Shown: piece by piece, positions 1 through 10,649 of the stretch | How the letters are laid out: each line of letters opens with the position of its first letter | Numbering within the stretch: position 1 is the stretch's first letter | NCBI GenBank assembly: GCA_029237695.1 | Contig: CM055267.1 | Span: forward strand, 5,106,036-5,170,035 | DNA from: Conchocele bisecta | Taxonomy: Eukaryota; Mollusca; Bivalvia; Lucinida; Thyasiridae | DNA: 64,000 nucleotides | Reading direction: 5' to 3' | Notes under the pieces: generated by a model | Seen by the model: only the letters and a program-made list of their open reading frames with translations | Told to the model about the DNA's origin: nothing | Database searches by the model: none | Translations under genes and position numbers: made by a program

Positions 1-108
1 AGAGATAACCGGCCGTCAAAATCAAAAATCACAAAAACTCAGAAATGTGTTACTTAATGTTTAGAGATGGAATTTCAATAAGTAATGTGGCAAATTCAGT
101 AAATCTCG

Positions 109-1118
109 TTAGTACTGAGTGTGGCCATCATTTGCATGAATGCATGCAATGATCCTACGCCGCATCGACGTGACGTAACGCAATACCAGTGCGTTGGGCA
201 AATTCCTCCATTCCCGTTGTAACGCCCATGTAAGATCGCGAACATTGTCAATCTGATGGTTAGCTCGTGCTTTGCGGCCCAGCTCATCCCATATGTGCTC
301 AATGGGATTGAGATCCGGGGAGACCGCGGGCCATGGCATGACGTCGACGTTGTTTTGCTGTAAGTATTGAGTGGTGACATTTGCTACGTGAGGGCGGGCA
401 TTGTCGTGTATCAATGTCACACCAGGACCATGCTGACGGATAAATGGTAAGGCATGTGCATTTAGCACATCTGCAACATAACGTTGTGCATTGATGTTGC
501 CCTGTACAACAACCAAAATCTGTCTTCCGGTTTCCCATGATCCCACCCCAGACCATTACGCTCCCTCCCCCAAACATGTTCTTCTCAACAATGCAACAAT
601 CGGTGAATCATTCATTTTTACGCCTGTATACCCGTAATCTTCCGTCAGCATGACTAACTGTGAACCGAGATTCATCGGTGAACAACTAAAACTCGGTTCC
701 AGTCAGCCCTTCTCCAGTTCAGATGACGTCGCGCCCATAACAGTCTGGCAGCACGGTGACGTTGGGTCATTATCTGACCAGTGTACGGGCGGCGTGCCCG
801 GATTGGTTGGGCGTTACGACGTAACCGGTTGCGAATGGTCTGCACTGAGACACCGTATCGCCTAGCAGTGACTGTGGCTGCCAATCGACGTTGACGTAAG
901 TGCGTCAACGTAATGTAACGATCGGCTCTAGCCGTCGTTACACGAGGCCTACCAGGTCGCTGCCGGTCGTGAACAGCCCCAGTCTGCTGGTACCGGGCTG
1001 CAAGACGATCAATCGTCTTCCGACAGCAATCATACCGAGGCGCGACCGCCCTGGCGGCCATCCCACCCGCAAGCATCCCAATTGCCTGATTTCGCTCGTT
1101 TTCGGAAAGCCGTGGCAT
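109..1118 (-). pseudogene. Tc1/mariner-type transposase, broken
   Basis: A Tc1-like transposase reads right to left. The first part (672-1118) carries the N-terminal helix-turn-helix region and the GRPR-type linker (RQRPGRPRVTT). The catalytic part follows in other frames: TDESRF near 680, then MFGGGSVMVWGG (about 577-540), then the block with HDNARPH and SPDLNPIEHIWDELGR (109-546). There are 34 residues between the Asp of HDNARP and the Glu of PIEH, which is the DD34E spacing of Tc1 elements. The copy is dead: a frameshift near 680-690, an in-frame TGA at 608-610, and one extra base in the A run at 515-518 break the frame. Joined, the pieces would approach the usual ~340 residue length. I could not find convincing terminal inverted repeats; the left end may lie outside the window. 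Confidence 0.93.
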
Positions 1119-1132
1119 ATCGAAAACAGTGA

Positions 1133-1157
1133 AAAATTAAAAAAGTTTTTTAATTTT
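1133..1157. repeat. AT-rich perfect palindrome
   Basis: Two 12-base arms (AAAATTAAAAAA and its complement) flank a single G at 1145, just upstream of the Tc1-like transposase start. It could belong to the element's 5' untranslated region. No function is evident. Confidence 0.7.
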
Positions 1158-1488
1158 CCGAATAGCCCCTATCGCATGAATGGTATGACATGAACTGAAT
1201 CACCTTATCGATGACAAGTATAGCGTGCACGTGCAAAAAGTGGAAATCAACGTTCCGGTCACTGGCCGCTATGTAAACCGTGTCTATCGGCTAAACTCTA
1301 CACGATCGTATTCTGAACATCGCCACGGTTTAAAATACATGTACTTTGAACATGTGGTACATACATAGACAGAGCTACACCGGCTATAAAACAGGGACGT
1401 TTCTAGTTTTGTTGAGTATAGATCAGTCACTCCAAAGTGGAATTTGACATGTGTTTTGTTTGCACTTTCAGAATGACCATATGAGCCG
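1158..1488. other. No gene recognised
   Basis: No coding signal was recognised. A splice-acceptor-like tract (ttttgtttgcactttcag, ending near 1472) lies just before the tyrosine recombinase ORF, so that ORF may be the 3' exon of a spliced reading frame. Confidence 0.5.
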
Positions 1489-2121
1489 ATGGACGCGTCA
1501 ATATCAGACTGGTCAATTAAAACTGCTTTCCTTTTGGCTTTTGCTTCGGCTAAACGCAGCAGCGAATTGCATGCATTGGCTGCAGACGGGGTTTTCTTTG
1601 ACGAGTGTGGCAAAATTATGACACTGGCTTATGATATCAATTTTTTGCCAAAAACACATCGCAGTAGGTCACTTCCGGAACCATTTCAAATCCCCAGTTT
1701 ACTGGGACAGGAGAATACAGATGGATTTTTGTGCCCCGTCAGAGCAATAAAACATTATCTGAAAATATCAGCCAGCAGTCGAAGGAATAGGCGTAAGCTG
1801 TTTATTCCACTGGTAGGGGACAGTGAAGTATCTAAGGCGACGATCTCCAGATGGATATCCCTTGCTATTCGCAGAGCTTATCAAGGGATATCCAACCGAA
1901 AATTGTCCATGCTTAAGATCAATGCTCATGAAGTCCGAGCAGTAAGCACTTCATGGGCATTTTTCAATCACGCACCCATTGCTAACATTTTAAATGCTGC
2001 ATGCTGGAAGTCACATAGCACATTTTCTAAGTTCTATCTTCGGTCTATGTCAGTTCAGAGCCAGGATTTTTTGTACAAATTGGGTCCTTTGGTTGCTGCA
2101 AGTCAAATAGTTGGAAATTAA
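1489..2121 (+). CDS. Tyrosine recombinase of a YR retroelement (partial)
   Basis: An uninterrupted 210-residue ORF resembles the C-terminal catalytic half of the tyrosine recombinases found in DIRS/Ngaro-type retrotransposons. Three landmarks are visible: the first catalytic Arg in FASAKRSSELHAL (about residues 19-31), the H-x-x-R box in NAHEVRAVSTSW (about 143-154), and the C-terminal CWKSHSTFSKFYLRSM with the nucleophile Tyr (about residue 182). The enzyme would join a circular DNA intermediate to the target without a target duplication. No RT or Gag is recognisable upstream. A splice-acceptor-like tract sits just before the ORF, so the annotated Met may not be the true start. Tandem hairpin repeats follow 240 bp downstream. 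The frame is open and may be recent. A Crypton is an alternative, but the AFASAKR box is the form seen in the DIRS element of this same window. Confidence 0.85.
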   Translation: MDASISDWSIKTAFLLAFASAKRSSELHALAADGVFFDECGKIMTLAYDINFLPKTHRSRSLPEPFQIPSLLGQENTDGFLCPVRAIKHYLKISASSRRNRRKLFIPLVGDSEVSKATISRWISLAIRRAYQGISNRKLSMLKINAHEVRAVSTSWAFFNHAPIANILNAACWKSHSTFSKFYLRSMSVQSQDFLYKLGPLVAASQIVGN

Positions 2122-2358
2122 CTTATTTACATTCACAATATGCACCAGGATAGTGAGCTTAGAGAATGTGCTGTGGAAGGGGGTTACACAGTTTAAGAAT
2201 CTAATATGTAAAGGTTCTTCAGCTGTGGAATAGGGGTAACCACTTTTTGGGGATCACGATACATTATGAGTCGTTACTCAACATATGTAATATAGATCTG
2301 CAGATATATATAGGGAATTAGTGTTAGTTGTGCTTAAGTGAATGTTTTCGCGTGATGG

Positions 2359-2503
2359 TGGTAAGCGGGAAAATTGATCGCAGACAGTTATCAGGACGAT
2401 AGTACCGATTACCACAATGTTGCTAATGGTTATTTTGAATGATATGTGGTAAGCGGGAAGTTTTCGCAGACAGTTATCAGGACGATAGTACCGATTACCA
2501 CAA
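2359..2503 (+). repeat. Two tandem hairpin-forming direct repeats behind the recombinase
   Basis: Two ~58-60 bp near-identical direct repeats (2359-2418 and 2446-2503) are separated by 27 bp. Each starts GTGGTAAGCGG and ends CCGATTACCAC, so each can fold on itself. Their position behind a tyrosine recombinase ORF fits the 3' repeat block of Ngaro/DIRS-like elements, but the matching 5' repeat is not visible. Confidence 0.7.
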
Positions 2504-2917
2504 CGTGTTCTACTAATGCTTAAGGGAAATAGTATCAGTGTTAGTGAAATCTTTCTAGGAATGGCATTGAGTATTCTTTCTAGTGTTTTATAAAATGAGC
2601 ATCACCAATTCCTAATGAATAGCTGCAGATTGAGGATGTTTCTTGGATTAAACAGAAAAGGGGAGGGGGCGTGACCCGCCGATGTCGATATACATGCGAG
2701 GGATCTCAAGGTGTGTATAGGTTCGTTATCTCCCTTTCCCATAGTTTTGGTGGAGGTGTGGTTGTATACATTGTACTAACCATGTGAATAACTAAGATTG
2801 TTGCACTTGTTTTCACATGGTAATAGATACAGATATGTTACGGATAATTTATTTTATGTGACATGTCAAACAACTAAGGGTCAACTCGGACCTCCCACCA
2901 ATGGACGAATTCAGCAG
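2504..2917. other. Probable 3' region of the YR element, non-coding
   Basis: No ORF or motif was recognised. It includes a purine-rich stretch (gaaaaggggaggggg near 2657). It probably belongs to the untranslated 3' part of the tyrosine-recombinase element. Confidence 0.35.
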
Positions 2918-3550
2918 TAGTAAAAAACAGGTAACGTTGATATTAATATGGAAATTTTTTAATGTAAAATTTATATTAATGATACTTACAGGGTTCCCAC
3001 CCTTATTGGATGGCCAAATTCAAGGACTTTCAAGGACCTTTTTTCCATAATTCAAGGACCAAATGAGTGCCGCAGGCAAGCGTTTGCAAGGGGTGTTTGG
3101 GGGCATGCCACCCCCACCCCTCCCCCGAAAAATTTTGAAATATGAGAGGCCAGTTAGTGCAATCTGGTGTCTTTTATTGTCATTTTCCTTGGAACATTTG
3201 AATAAATTTTGAGCTGTTTTTTCAAGAGACACTTTCATGAAAAAAAAATGGATGTAAAAAAATGAAAGTTTCGCGACCAGGATCAGTTCGCCCCATATAC
3301 AGAGGGGCGTAACTAGCGAGTGCACGACCGTTTTCGCGGCATAGACATACAATTTGTTGCCCAAAAATATCAACAAGGAGCCAATAGCCATTTTGGGAAT
3401 AAACATCCAGAAATTCAGAATTTAAGGACTTTCAAGTACCTTGTCAGATTTTCAAGCACTTTCCAGGCCTTGAATTTTTTTTTTCAAATTCAAGTACTTT
3501 CAAGGTTTTCAAGGACCAGTGGGAACCCTGTACTTACCTGTTTTTTACTA
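2918..3550. repeat. 17 bp inverted repeat enclosing a MITE
   Basis: TAGTAAAAAACAGGTAA at 2918-2934 is repeated in exact reverse complement at 3534-3550. The similarity continues weakly outward (gggaggtc and ttagttgttt motifs). The pair encloses the 542 bp MITE. It may be an end structure of the tyrosine-recombinase element. Confidence 0.6.
2989..3530. mobile_element. hAT-like MITE with CAGGGTTCCCAC ends
   Basis: A 542 bp element is bounded by the 12 bp terminal inverted repeat CAGGGTTCCCAC, followed inward by imperfect repeats of 'caaggactttcaaggacc'. A TACTTA sequence lies immediately outside each end (2983-2988 and 3531-3536), consistent with a target duplication. CAGGG termini are usual for hAT elements, although 8 bp duplications are the norm there. 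No transposase is present. Confidence 0.85.
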
Positions 3551-3773
3551 GGGTATTCCCACCTCCCACCCCGCTCAGTTGTTTTATCGGATCTTTTTTC
3601 TCTATAGCAGGGAAATATAATGGCGATATCCGGTATACATTCGGGCACCTTCCGGTGTGGCTATTCACACGGGTATTGTGATTTTCCCTTTATGTGCGCA
3701 TTGGCGCAATGGGGAAAATGGGGTTGGGAATATCCCTGCCGCTAGCTTTTAGGGAAACCAAAAAGCAGTAGTA

Positions 3774-5277
3774 AACAAGAGGGCCATGATGGCCCTAATT
3801 CGCTCACCTGACTCCATGAACACCAGAGGAGAATGTGACATTGAGTTCATGTGTTTTAAAAAAATTGTGCTATTTTTAGATGGCGGTCATCTTGGATTAA
3901 GCGATGACTCATTTTACAAAATCTGAAAATGCTTCACCCAGCATCGGCAATGTGGTTCCTGAGAAAAAGACGTTAAAAATCTTGAATAAATGGACCTTTT
4001 GGTGGCCATCATGGATGACATAATCATCCGATTCCGACAAATATTGCACCAGAGTGATCGCCTCATTGATACCTTCAATTTGATATATGACATGACTATA
4101 TTCGGTCAAAAATAAAATTTGACCCAATTTGACCCCACGGGCCACGCCCATTTTTGACCCCGGGGTCACCATTTTAACAACTTTGAAAGAGCATTGTACA
4201 TCGATCATTCCTACCAAGTTTCGTCGAAATCCGGCTAGCGGTTCATGAGAAGAAGATTTTTTAAGAATTTATGCTATTTTTAGACGGCGGCCATCTTGGA
4301 TTAGCGATGACCTCCATTTTAACAAATCTGAAAAGGCTTCACACATGGACCATAACTTAAGTTTGGCTACCATGGGCAAAGCGGTTCATGTGAAGAAGAA
4401 TTTTGAAATCTCTAATAAAAGAACAACCTTTTGACCTTTCGGCGGCCATCTTGGATGACATAACAATCCGATTTCGACAGAAAATGCACCAGAGTGATCG
4501 CCCCATTGATACCTTCAATTTGATAGATAACAGGACTATATTCGGTCAAAAATAAAATTTGACCCAATTTGACCCCACGGGCCACGCCCATTTTTGACCC
4601 CGGGGTCACCATTTTAACAACTTTGAAAGAGCAATGTACATCAATCATTCCTACCAAGTTTAGTCGAAATCCGGCTAGCGGTTCATGAGAACAAGATTTT
4701 TTAAGAATATATGCTATTTTTAGACGGCGGCCATCTTGGATTAGTGATGACCTCCGTTTTAACAAATCTGAAAAGGCTTCACCCATGGACCGTAACTTTT
4801 AAGTTTGGCTACCATGGGCCAAGCAGTTCATGTGAAGAAATTTTGAAATCTCTAATAAAAGAACAACCTTTTGACCTTTCGGCGGCTATCTTGGATGACA
4901 TAACAATCCGATTTCGACAAAAAATGCACCAGAGTGATCGCCTCATTGATACCTTCAATTTGATATATGACATGACCATATTCGGTCAAAAATAAAATTT
5001 GACCCCACGGGCCACGCCCATTTTTGACCCCGGGGTCACCATTCTTGAGAAGATTTTTGAATAATTTGTGCTATTTTTAGACGGCGGCCATCTTGGATTA
5101 CGTGATGACGTCATTTTAACAATTTTGTAATCCCCCAACCTAAGAATCATGACCATGAAGTTTGGTGACTATAGGCCCAATGGTTACCGAGGAGAAGACG
5201 TTTGAAAATGTTCACGGACGACGGACACATTGCGGTAACAATAGCTCACATGAGCTTCGCTCAGGTGAGCTAAAAAA
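3774..5277 (-). mobile_element. Pearl/HINE-like element, copy A
   Basis: A ~1.5 kb non-coding element. Read on the minus strand it begins ttttttagctcacctgagcgaagctc and ends in the hairpin gggccatgatggccc followed by ctcttgtt. It has a gtccgtcgtccg tract near its 5' end. The core holds about three ~440 bp tandem monomers, marked by 'gaccccggggtca' near 4154, 4594 and 5026. Terminal hairpin plus CTTGTT and tandem core match the pearl/HINE (non-autonomous Helitron-like) layout known from bivalves. A second copy lies inverted at 44625-46226. Open frames inside are artefacts of the repeats. Confidence 0.8.
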
Positions 5278-5680
5278 GAACAAAACAAGTACAACTTATA
5301 TTTTCAATGTATTTTAAATCTTAATTACGTAATTGTAATGTTATGAAAATGTAATGTTTATAATATACAAATTTATTTATTTTATTTTAAACTAGAAAAA
5401 TAGATTTATAATGTAGTTTTACAGGTAACTGGTCAATTCGTAACCATAACATTTCGTACCCGGATTGGTCATTTCGTTTTTCGTTTTTTACGTTCAACGT
5501 GGCTGGCGTCTAATATAGTTTAAGTTTAGTTTATCAAATTCCAGGAGTTTGTGTTAATATTGATGTATACAAACACAGCAGCATGTAGCAAAAATGGCAT
5601 GAATTTTTGCCATTCCCCCGCTTTCTGTACCAGAAAGAATAATTTAACAAACATAAGTTTGTCAAATGACATTATGCACA
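5278..5680. other. AT-rich sequence, nothing recognised
   Basis: Low-complexity AT-rich DNA without a recognisable gene, repeat boundary or motif. Confidence 0.4.
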
Positions 5681-6955
5681 GGGGCCGCACAGGAGGGGGG
5701 TAGAATGAAAATATAGATGATGATAAACACCCATGTGAAGTTTCAAGGTAATGGGCAAAGCAGGTGCAGAGATATAGTACATGAAAAAACTTTAAACAAA
5801 AACTTCAAAGTAATTTGACCGTGACATTTGGCACAGGGGCCGCACGGGTTGGGGGTAGAATGAAAATATGGATGATGATAAACAGGCATGTGAAGGTTCA
5901 AGGTAATGGGCAAAGTAGGTGCATAGATATAGTACATGAAAAAACTTAAACCAAAAACTTCAAAGTAATTTGACATTGGGCATAGGGGCCGCACGGGAGG
6001 GGGGTAGAATGAAAATATAGATGATGATAAACACCCATGTGAAGTTTCAAGGTAATGGGCAAAGCAGTTGCAGAGATATAGTATAACGAAAAACTTCAAC
6101 CAAAAACTTTAACCGGACACGCGTACGTACGTACGCCAAAGTGCCGACTATATCTCGCTTTCCGCAAGCGGGCGTAACAAAAACTTTGACCTTGACATTG
6201 GGCACAGGGGCCGCACGGTTGGGGGGGTGTAGAATGAAAATATGGATGATGATAAACAGGCATGTGAAGGTTCAAGGTAATGGGCAAAGTAGGTGCATAG
6301 ATATAGTACAAGAAAAAACTTAAACCAAAAACTTCAAAGTAATTTGACATTGGGCACAGGGGCCGCACGGGAGGGGGGTAGAATGAAAATATAGATGATG
6401 ATAAACACCCATGTGAAGTTTCAAGGTAATGGGCAAAGCAGTTGCAGATATAGTATAACGAAAAACTTTAACCAAAAACTTTAACCGGACGTACGTACGC
6501 CAAAGTGCCGACTATATCTCGCTTTCCGCAAGCGGGCGTAACAAAAACTTTGACCTTGACATTGGCCACAGGGGACCGCACGGTTGTGTAGATGAGATGA
6601 AAATATGGATGATATAAACAGGCATGTGAAGGTTCAAGGTAATGGGCAAAGTAGGTGCATAGATATAGTACAAGAAAAAACTTTAACCAAAAACTTAAAA
6701 GTAATTTGATCTTGACATTGGGCACAGGAGACCGCACGGATATGTTGGGGGGGGGGGGGGGGGGGGGGGGGGGAGGAGAATGAAAATATGGATGATGATA
6801 AACACCCATGTGAAGTTTCAAGGTAATGGGCAAAGCAGTTGCAGAGATATAGTATAACGAAAAACTTTAAACCAAAAACTTTAACCGGGTACGTAAGTAC
6901 GTACGCCAAAGTGCCGACTATATCTCGCTTTCCGCAAGTGGGTGCGACAAAAATT
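5681..6955. repeat. Complex tandem array with ~152 and ~215 bp periods
   Basis: The landmark ggggccgcac or a close variant recurs near 5681, 5834, 5986, 6206, 6358, 6571 and 6727, giving intervals of about 152 and 213-220 bp. The longer units contain an extra block with cgtacgtacgcc and gctttccgcaagcggg. Each unit carries 'tagatgatgataaacacccatgtgaag'-type sequence. It looks like a higher-order tandem repeat, perhaps the core of a mobile element. Translated frames are not genuine proteins. Confidence 0.85.
6747..6773 (+). repeat. Poly-G tract (27 nt)
   Basis: An uninterrupted run of about 27 G residues inside the tandem array. Its length is likely to vary between individuals or to be imprecise in the assembly. 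Confidence 0.9.
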
Positions 6956-7559
6956 AGGGCCAATCGATTGTACAAAGACCAGTAAATAGTAAAGGCAACA
7001 CTAGTTGTTGTTCAGTATTATAATTTGGTTCAGGCGACTGATAGGCGCAATTGGGTTCATAAATATGATATAAATCTACTATTCCTTTTTACTTCTCTAT
7101 TTCATCACCTTCACAGGTGAGATCCGAGACCACGTACATTTACGATAAACTGAATGCGTGCAAAAGTCCATTGCAAGTTATTTTCAAACTTTGTCGAAGT
7201 GTTTGGTAAACTGGCTGAAAAGATCGGTAAATTGTCAGAAATCGATGCTACTAGACACCACTTTTGAACATTTTGTGCGCTTAATATTATTTGATCAAAA
7301 TCGGCGAAATAATAAGTTATGATGAATACAATACCAGAGTCGGGGCGAAAACACGATTTTGCTCTCCACACACCCAAAAACGTGCACCCGCACACATCTT
7401 GATTACATACATAAATACAAGGTCAATATTTCAGCAAAATATGAAGATGCGATCTCTATACAAAAACAATCCATATCATGTTAAGACGGATCTCACCCAT
7501 ATTGAAAATGATCCGTTAACTTTCTGCTTCGTGTGGGAGTGACCTTATATTTTAGTGCG

Positions 7560-7850
7560 CGAATTGTAAACGCTATTACGCACATTTTTACTATGCTACG
7601 TGGTGTAGCGAATAGGACAACCTGTTGCCTATAAAGCGGAATATGTGCAGTTACGTTTGCAACTAATTGTAGAATTGTCTCTCCATAACAAAGAAAAATA
7701 TAGCAAAGTATGAACGTCAACATCCTGCAGGTTTATTTTTATATATTTTAGTTTAAATGCTATTACGCAGTTTTACTGTGTAGCACGGTGTAGCGATATA
7801 GTGAAACATATTGCCTATAAAGCGGAAAACGTGCAGCCACTAAAGTGCGA
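7560..7850. repeat. Dispersed repeat, inverted copy near 46.4 kb
   Basis: Sequence around 7671-7850 (tgcctataaagcggaaaacgtgcag, ctgcaggt, agaattgtc blocks) recurs in reverse complement at about 46385-46515. Within the segment the gtgtagcg...gcctataaagcggaa block occurs twice (about 7608-7655 and 7786-7832). No coding potential was seen. Confidence 0.65.
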
Positions 7851-7920
7851 ATCAGATCCGATTCGCTATTCTGCAGAGAAAGCCTACGAGTGGAATCGCA
7901 ACTCTGGCTACTGACGGTAC
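7845..7920 (+). repeat. Third copy of the GAATCAGATC repeat
   Basis: gcgaatcagatccgattcgc followed by ctctgg/gacggtacg matches the inverted-repeat arms near 11.2 and 12.8 kb, in the same orientation as the 12.8 kb arm. Another copy of that dispersed sequence. Confidence 0.6.
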
Positions 7921-8118
7921 GAGAATAGATTTTAAGAGTTACCGTTCGTAATTAACGCACGGACAGCGGTAAAACATAATGCACCCCCCCCCCCCCCACA
8001 AAAAGTTGCGGAAATTGCTTGATTATCTTTTTTTGTCCAGGTCGCTCAAATGACACCATCACCCAACTGTTATGGATTGTGTCAAACTGTGAAAGACTTC
8101 AGACGTCCCCATTGATAC

Positions 8119-8205
8119 CTTCACGAGAAGACGCAGATAGATGTCGTCGCTCTTCGGGGCAGTCCTGTGGACCTTCCGTTTATGCCGATGGCTAATGTCA
8201 ATCCC
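8119..8205 (-). CDS. RPL18: Ribosomal protein L18, exon 2
   Basis: Read on the minus strand, this 87 bp exon encodes 29 residues, [12 protein letters not shown] then [17 protein letters not shown], which is the N-terminus of large-subunit ribosomal protein L18 (eL18) directly after its initiator Met. It is framed by a strong acceptor (ttttacgttgttttcag, AG at 8206-8207) and a donor AAG|GTATCA (GT at 8117-8118), both in phase 0. The next exon, expected to continue LYRFLARR..., is not found anywhere in 1-8118. Either intron 2 is larger than 8 kb, which is unusual for a ribosomal protein gene, or this is a detached 5' duplicate. Codons are intact and the splice sites are good. Confidence 0.92.
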
Positions 8206-8333
8206 CTGAAAACAACGTAAAATGACAGTCGAATAACTGCATGTTACATATTTACAGCATCTTTCGGAATCAGATATCGTATTTTGAAGATGTAATTGGA
8301 TTATTGTGAAGATGTGGGACGAACACGGCTTAC

Positions 8334-8372
8334 CATTTCGTGTTTTCTGGCCAAAAGGAAGTGTAGAGAAAG
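8334..8372 (-). CDS. RPL18: Ribosomal protein L18, exon 1 (5' UTR and ATG)
   Basis: On the minus strand the exon runs from a likely start at 8372 (CTTTCTCT, the C-plus-pyrimidines form of a TOP mRNA leader) to the ATG at 8336-8334. The donor GTAAGC follows the ATG directly. The 128 bp intron (8333-8206) ends in ttttcag and joins exon 2 at Gly-2. Placing the start codon at the very end of exon 1 is common in ribosomal protein genes and explains why no ORF was apparent. The exact transcription start is inferred from the TOP motif. Confidence 0.85.
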
Positions 8373-8384
8373 AACTACTTCCGG
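8373..8384 (-). promoter_or_regulatory. ETS-type site and TOP start of RPL18
   Basis: CCGGAAGTA on the minus strand (8384-8376) is a consensus ETS/GABP site only a few bases upstream of the pyrimidine-rich CTTTCTCT initiator. This pairing is characteristic of ribosomal protein promoters. No TATA box is visible. Confidence 0.7.
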
Positions 8385-8639
8385 TATGGTGCCCGATTTC
8401 TGTTGTTCTAGTTCGTCTACATTCAATTCGTTCATTGACTAACTCGACTTAAAATTGTTAATTTAGTATTTGTTCTCCCCATCTCGTTCAATGTGTATCA
8501 GGAGATAATTTATCATATATATATTCACATTTTATGGAATATTACCTTAGTGAACTACACTGTATCCATAAACAATCATATTCTCTGTCTAGTTTTAGTT
8601 TTACGTTGGTTCTCAGACATAGGGTTTGCGGAATGTGAC

Positions 8640-10063
8640 GCAGGAGAGCGGATTTTTTAAAAATATTTTGTGTGTATTAGTTCCTTAAATGTTAGTTCCG
8701 ATCCATCAAGCATAAAGCTTGCATCGTCTGCAAATAATGTTTGTTTTATTTCATTTTCACCTAAACATGACCTTTAATCTCTACATTTGCGTGTATTAGT
8801 CTTGATAAACGCAAATAATAAAAAAAAATATGCTCATAGCAGAAAACATTGTCTGACACATTTTTATTACTGACAAAAAATGGTATATTGCAATTATTCG
8901 AAACACAACTCTTTGCATCTTTATAGAATAGCGATATCCATTGTATTAGTAATTTACCAAAGTACTAGTTAAGATTGTTGAGACACTTAATTATAAATAT
9001 ATAGTCTTAAACGCTTTCTGAAAATATGCAAAACAATATTAGACCTGGTGTATTGTTTTCAGTAGCCTCATTTATTAGTTCGATAAGTGTCTGTACATTT
9101 TATCCTATATATCTACCTTTTATAAAACCAGTTTTATTCATGGTTATTATTGTGTTTACTACCTTGTTATTATATTACCTATAATTACTTGTGCTGCCAT
9201 TGTATAGTTTACATTTAATAGCGAATTCAATTTTCGATTGAGAGTGCGTTTTTATCATTTTTTGATTTCTTGTTTTTTTTTGCATTTCAGCAGGGACCAT
9301 ACATCCCATATTTTAGTTACAGATCCATTTTAATGTAATTAATCGATTTTATGTAGTGCTATATGTTATGTCATTTCAGTATAGCTTGCAAATTCAGCAG
9401 TCAGACCATCTGTTCATTTCCTTTATTGCTGTTACACATTCATTAATGTAACCCTCACAATAATGTTTTTCATTTCCGTTTAGTTTGTGGTAAATGAAGT
9501 TGAAAAACTTCATACATATGCATATAATAGTGTTGTACATGGTTTAGAATATCGGTTTGTCTGTTTTCCAGTGCCTCATTATCATTAGTTGTTTAAAAAT
9601 AAAGTTTTTCACATCTCTTCTTTTCCAAGTTTGTAAAATATTCTTGTTTTTTTTCCCAAACAATTCAGCCGTTGATCTTAATAATATTCCTTTTTTCTTC
9701 TCGTTAATCATTTCACTAAGTTTATTTTTTTTCGACATTCAATTCGTCTAGCATATTTATATTGTTTGGGGCATTTGCTAAGTTTTATTTTAACCTTTTT
9801 ATATTGAGTTCTATTTCTTGTTCATTTGCTGTTTGTTTCCCCCATTACATACTATAATATGTTATTGATTCATTTCTTATAGTTCCTTTTATTAGTTCCC
9901 ACATAGTATTTGGATTACAACCTACATTTTCATTTATTATTTCCTGACTTGATTGTTTTACTTTTTGTTTGTATTCTCTTATAGCAATTAAAATGGAGAT
10001 TATCATGGTGGATAATGGTATATGTAAAAGCAAATTAATGCATATCCTGTATATTAATGACAC
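8640..10063 (-). pseudogene. Decayed LINE reverse transcriptase
   Basis: Minus-strand remnants of a non-LTR retrotransposon ORF2 appear in the expected order. An endonuclease-RT linker resembling NPNTMWELIKGTIRNESI lies near 9865-9945. A KGILLRSTAEL segment followed by broken 'GEKNTKYF'-like sequence lies near 9640-9700. TDGLTAEF (RT early motif) is at about 9371-9413, and TLFADDASFMLDGS, holding the catalytic F-A-D-D, is at about 8702-8745. The frame is interrupted by many shifts and stops, and the region is AT-rich, so the copy is old. The family (L1/Tx1-like or CR1-like) cannot be settled by eye. It sits between the divergently transcribed L18 and sphingosine kinase genes. Confidence 0.8.
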
Positions 10064-10390
10064 AATATATGCATAAGTAGTTCATATACGCCAGATATGT
10101 CAATTAATATTGCTTTAACCGACAGCAGCCGCCGATAAGATCTGTTTTACTCATAACACATTCCCCTCCTACTACATTAGATGAGTGTATTAAAATGAAC
10201 ATGTGCCCCTGGTTGAGAAAGGGACATTAAATACGACATTATGTGCAGCAAGTGTAAATATAATTCATGTTGCATACATATACATGGTGGATAAGGATAA
10301 TTTAAAAACAAAGTAATGTATATCCAGTATATTAATGACACACTATATGAATATGTTGTTCATATATATGCCAGATATGTAAAGGGCTAG
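10000..10390. repeat. Pair of ~95 bp direct repeats
   Basis: A block with 'atggtggataa', 'tatattaatgacaca' and 'ccagatatgt' near 10003-10100 recurs near 10286-10380 in the same orientation with moderate divergence. Confidence 0.6.
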
Positions 10391-10640
10391 GGTTCAATAA
10401 AACCACCAGCATCAATCATGGTAAACAAAGATCACCAGTATCCCTATTATATAATCATAATCCACCACTACGCCACTGTTATCCAACATTACGTACCATT
10501 CTCCACAATTACGCCCATTGTTCCATTATTACAAAAATCTACCATTACGCCATTTAGTGATACCGCTACGCTGGTACCCGTTGCCTGCTTCATTCGCGGA
10601 TACTACTGAGAATGAGAACCATTCAACAAAACACAAAACT
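10391..10640. other. 5' flank of sphingosine kinase with short degenerate repeats
   Basis: It contains loosely repeated 'ccattacgcca / caattacgccc' words (10445-10560) and no recognisable gene. It probably includes the sphingosine kinase promoter or 5' UTR. Confidence 0.4.
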
Positions 10641-10649
10641 CGGATGATG

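Noticed and set aside
3909..4786. Open frames with repeated 'MVTPGSKMGVARGVKLGQIL' protein
   Set aside because: They arise from the ~440 bp tandem monomers of a non-coding pearl/HINE-like element; the same frame is present in both copies only because the DNA is repeated.
5743..6975. Repeated open frames in the 152 bp array
   Set aside because: Low-complexity translations of a tandem repeat with a poly-G run; no start context or domain.
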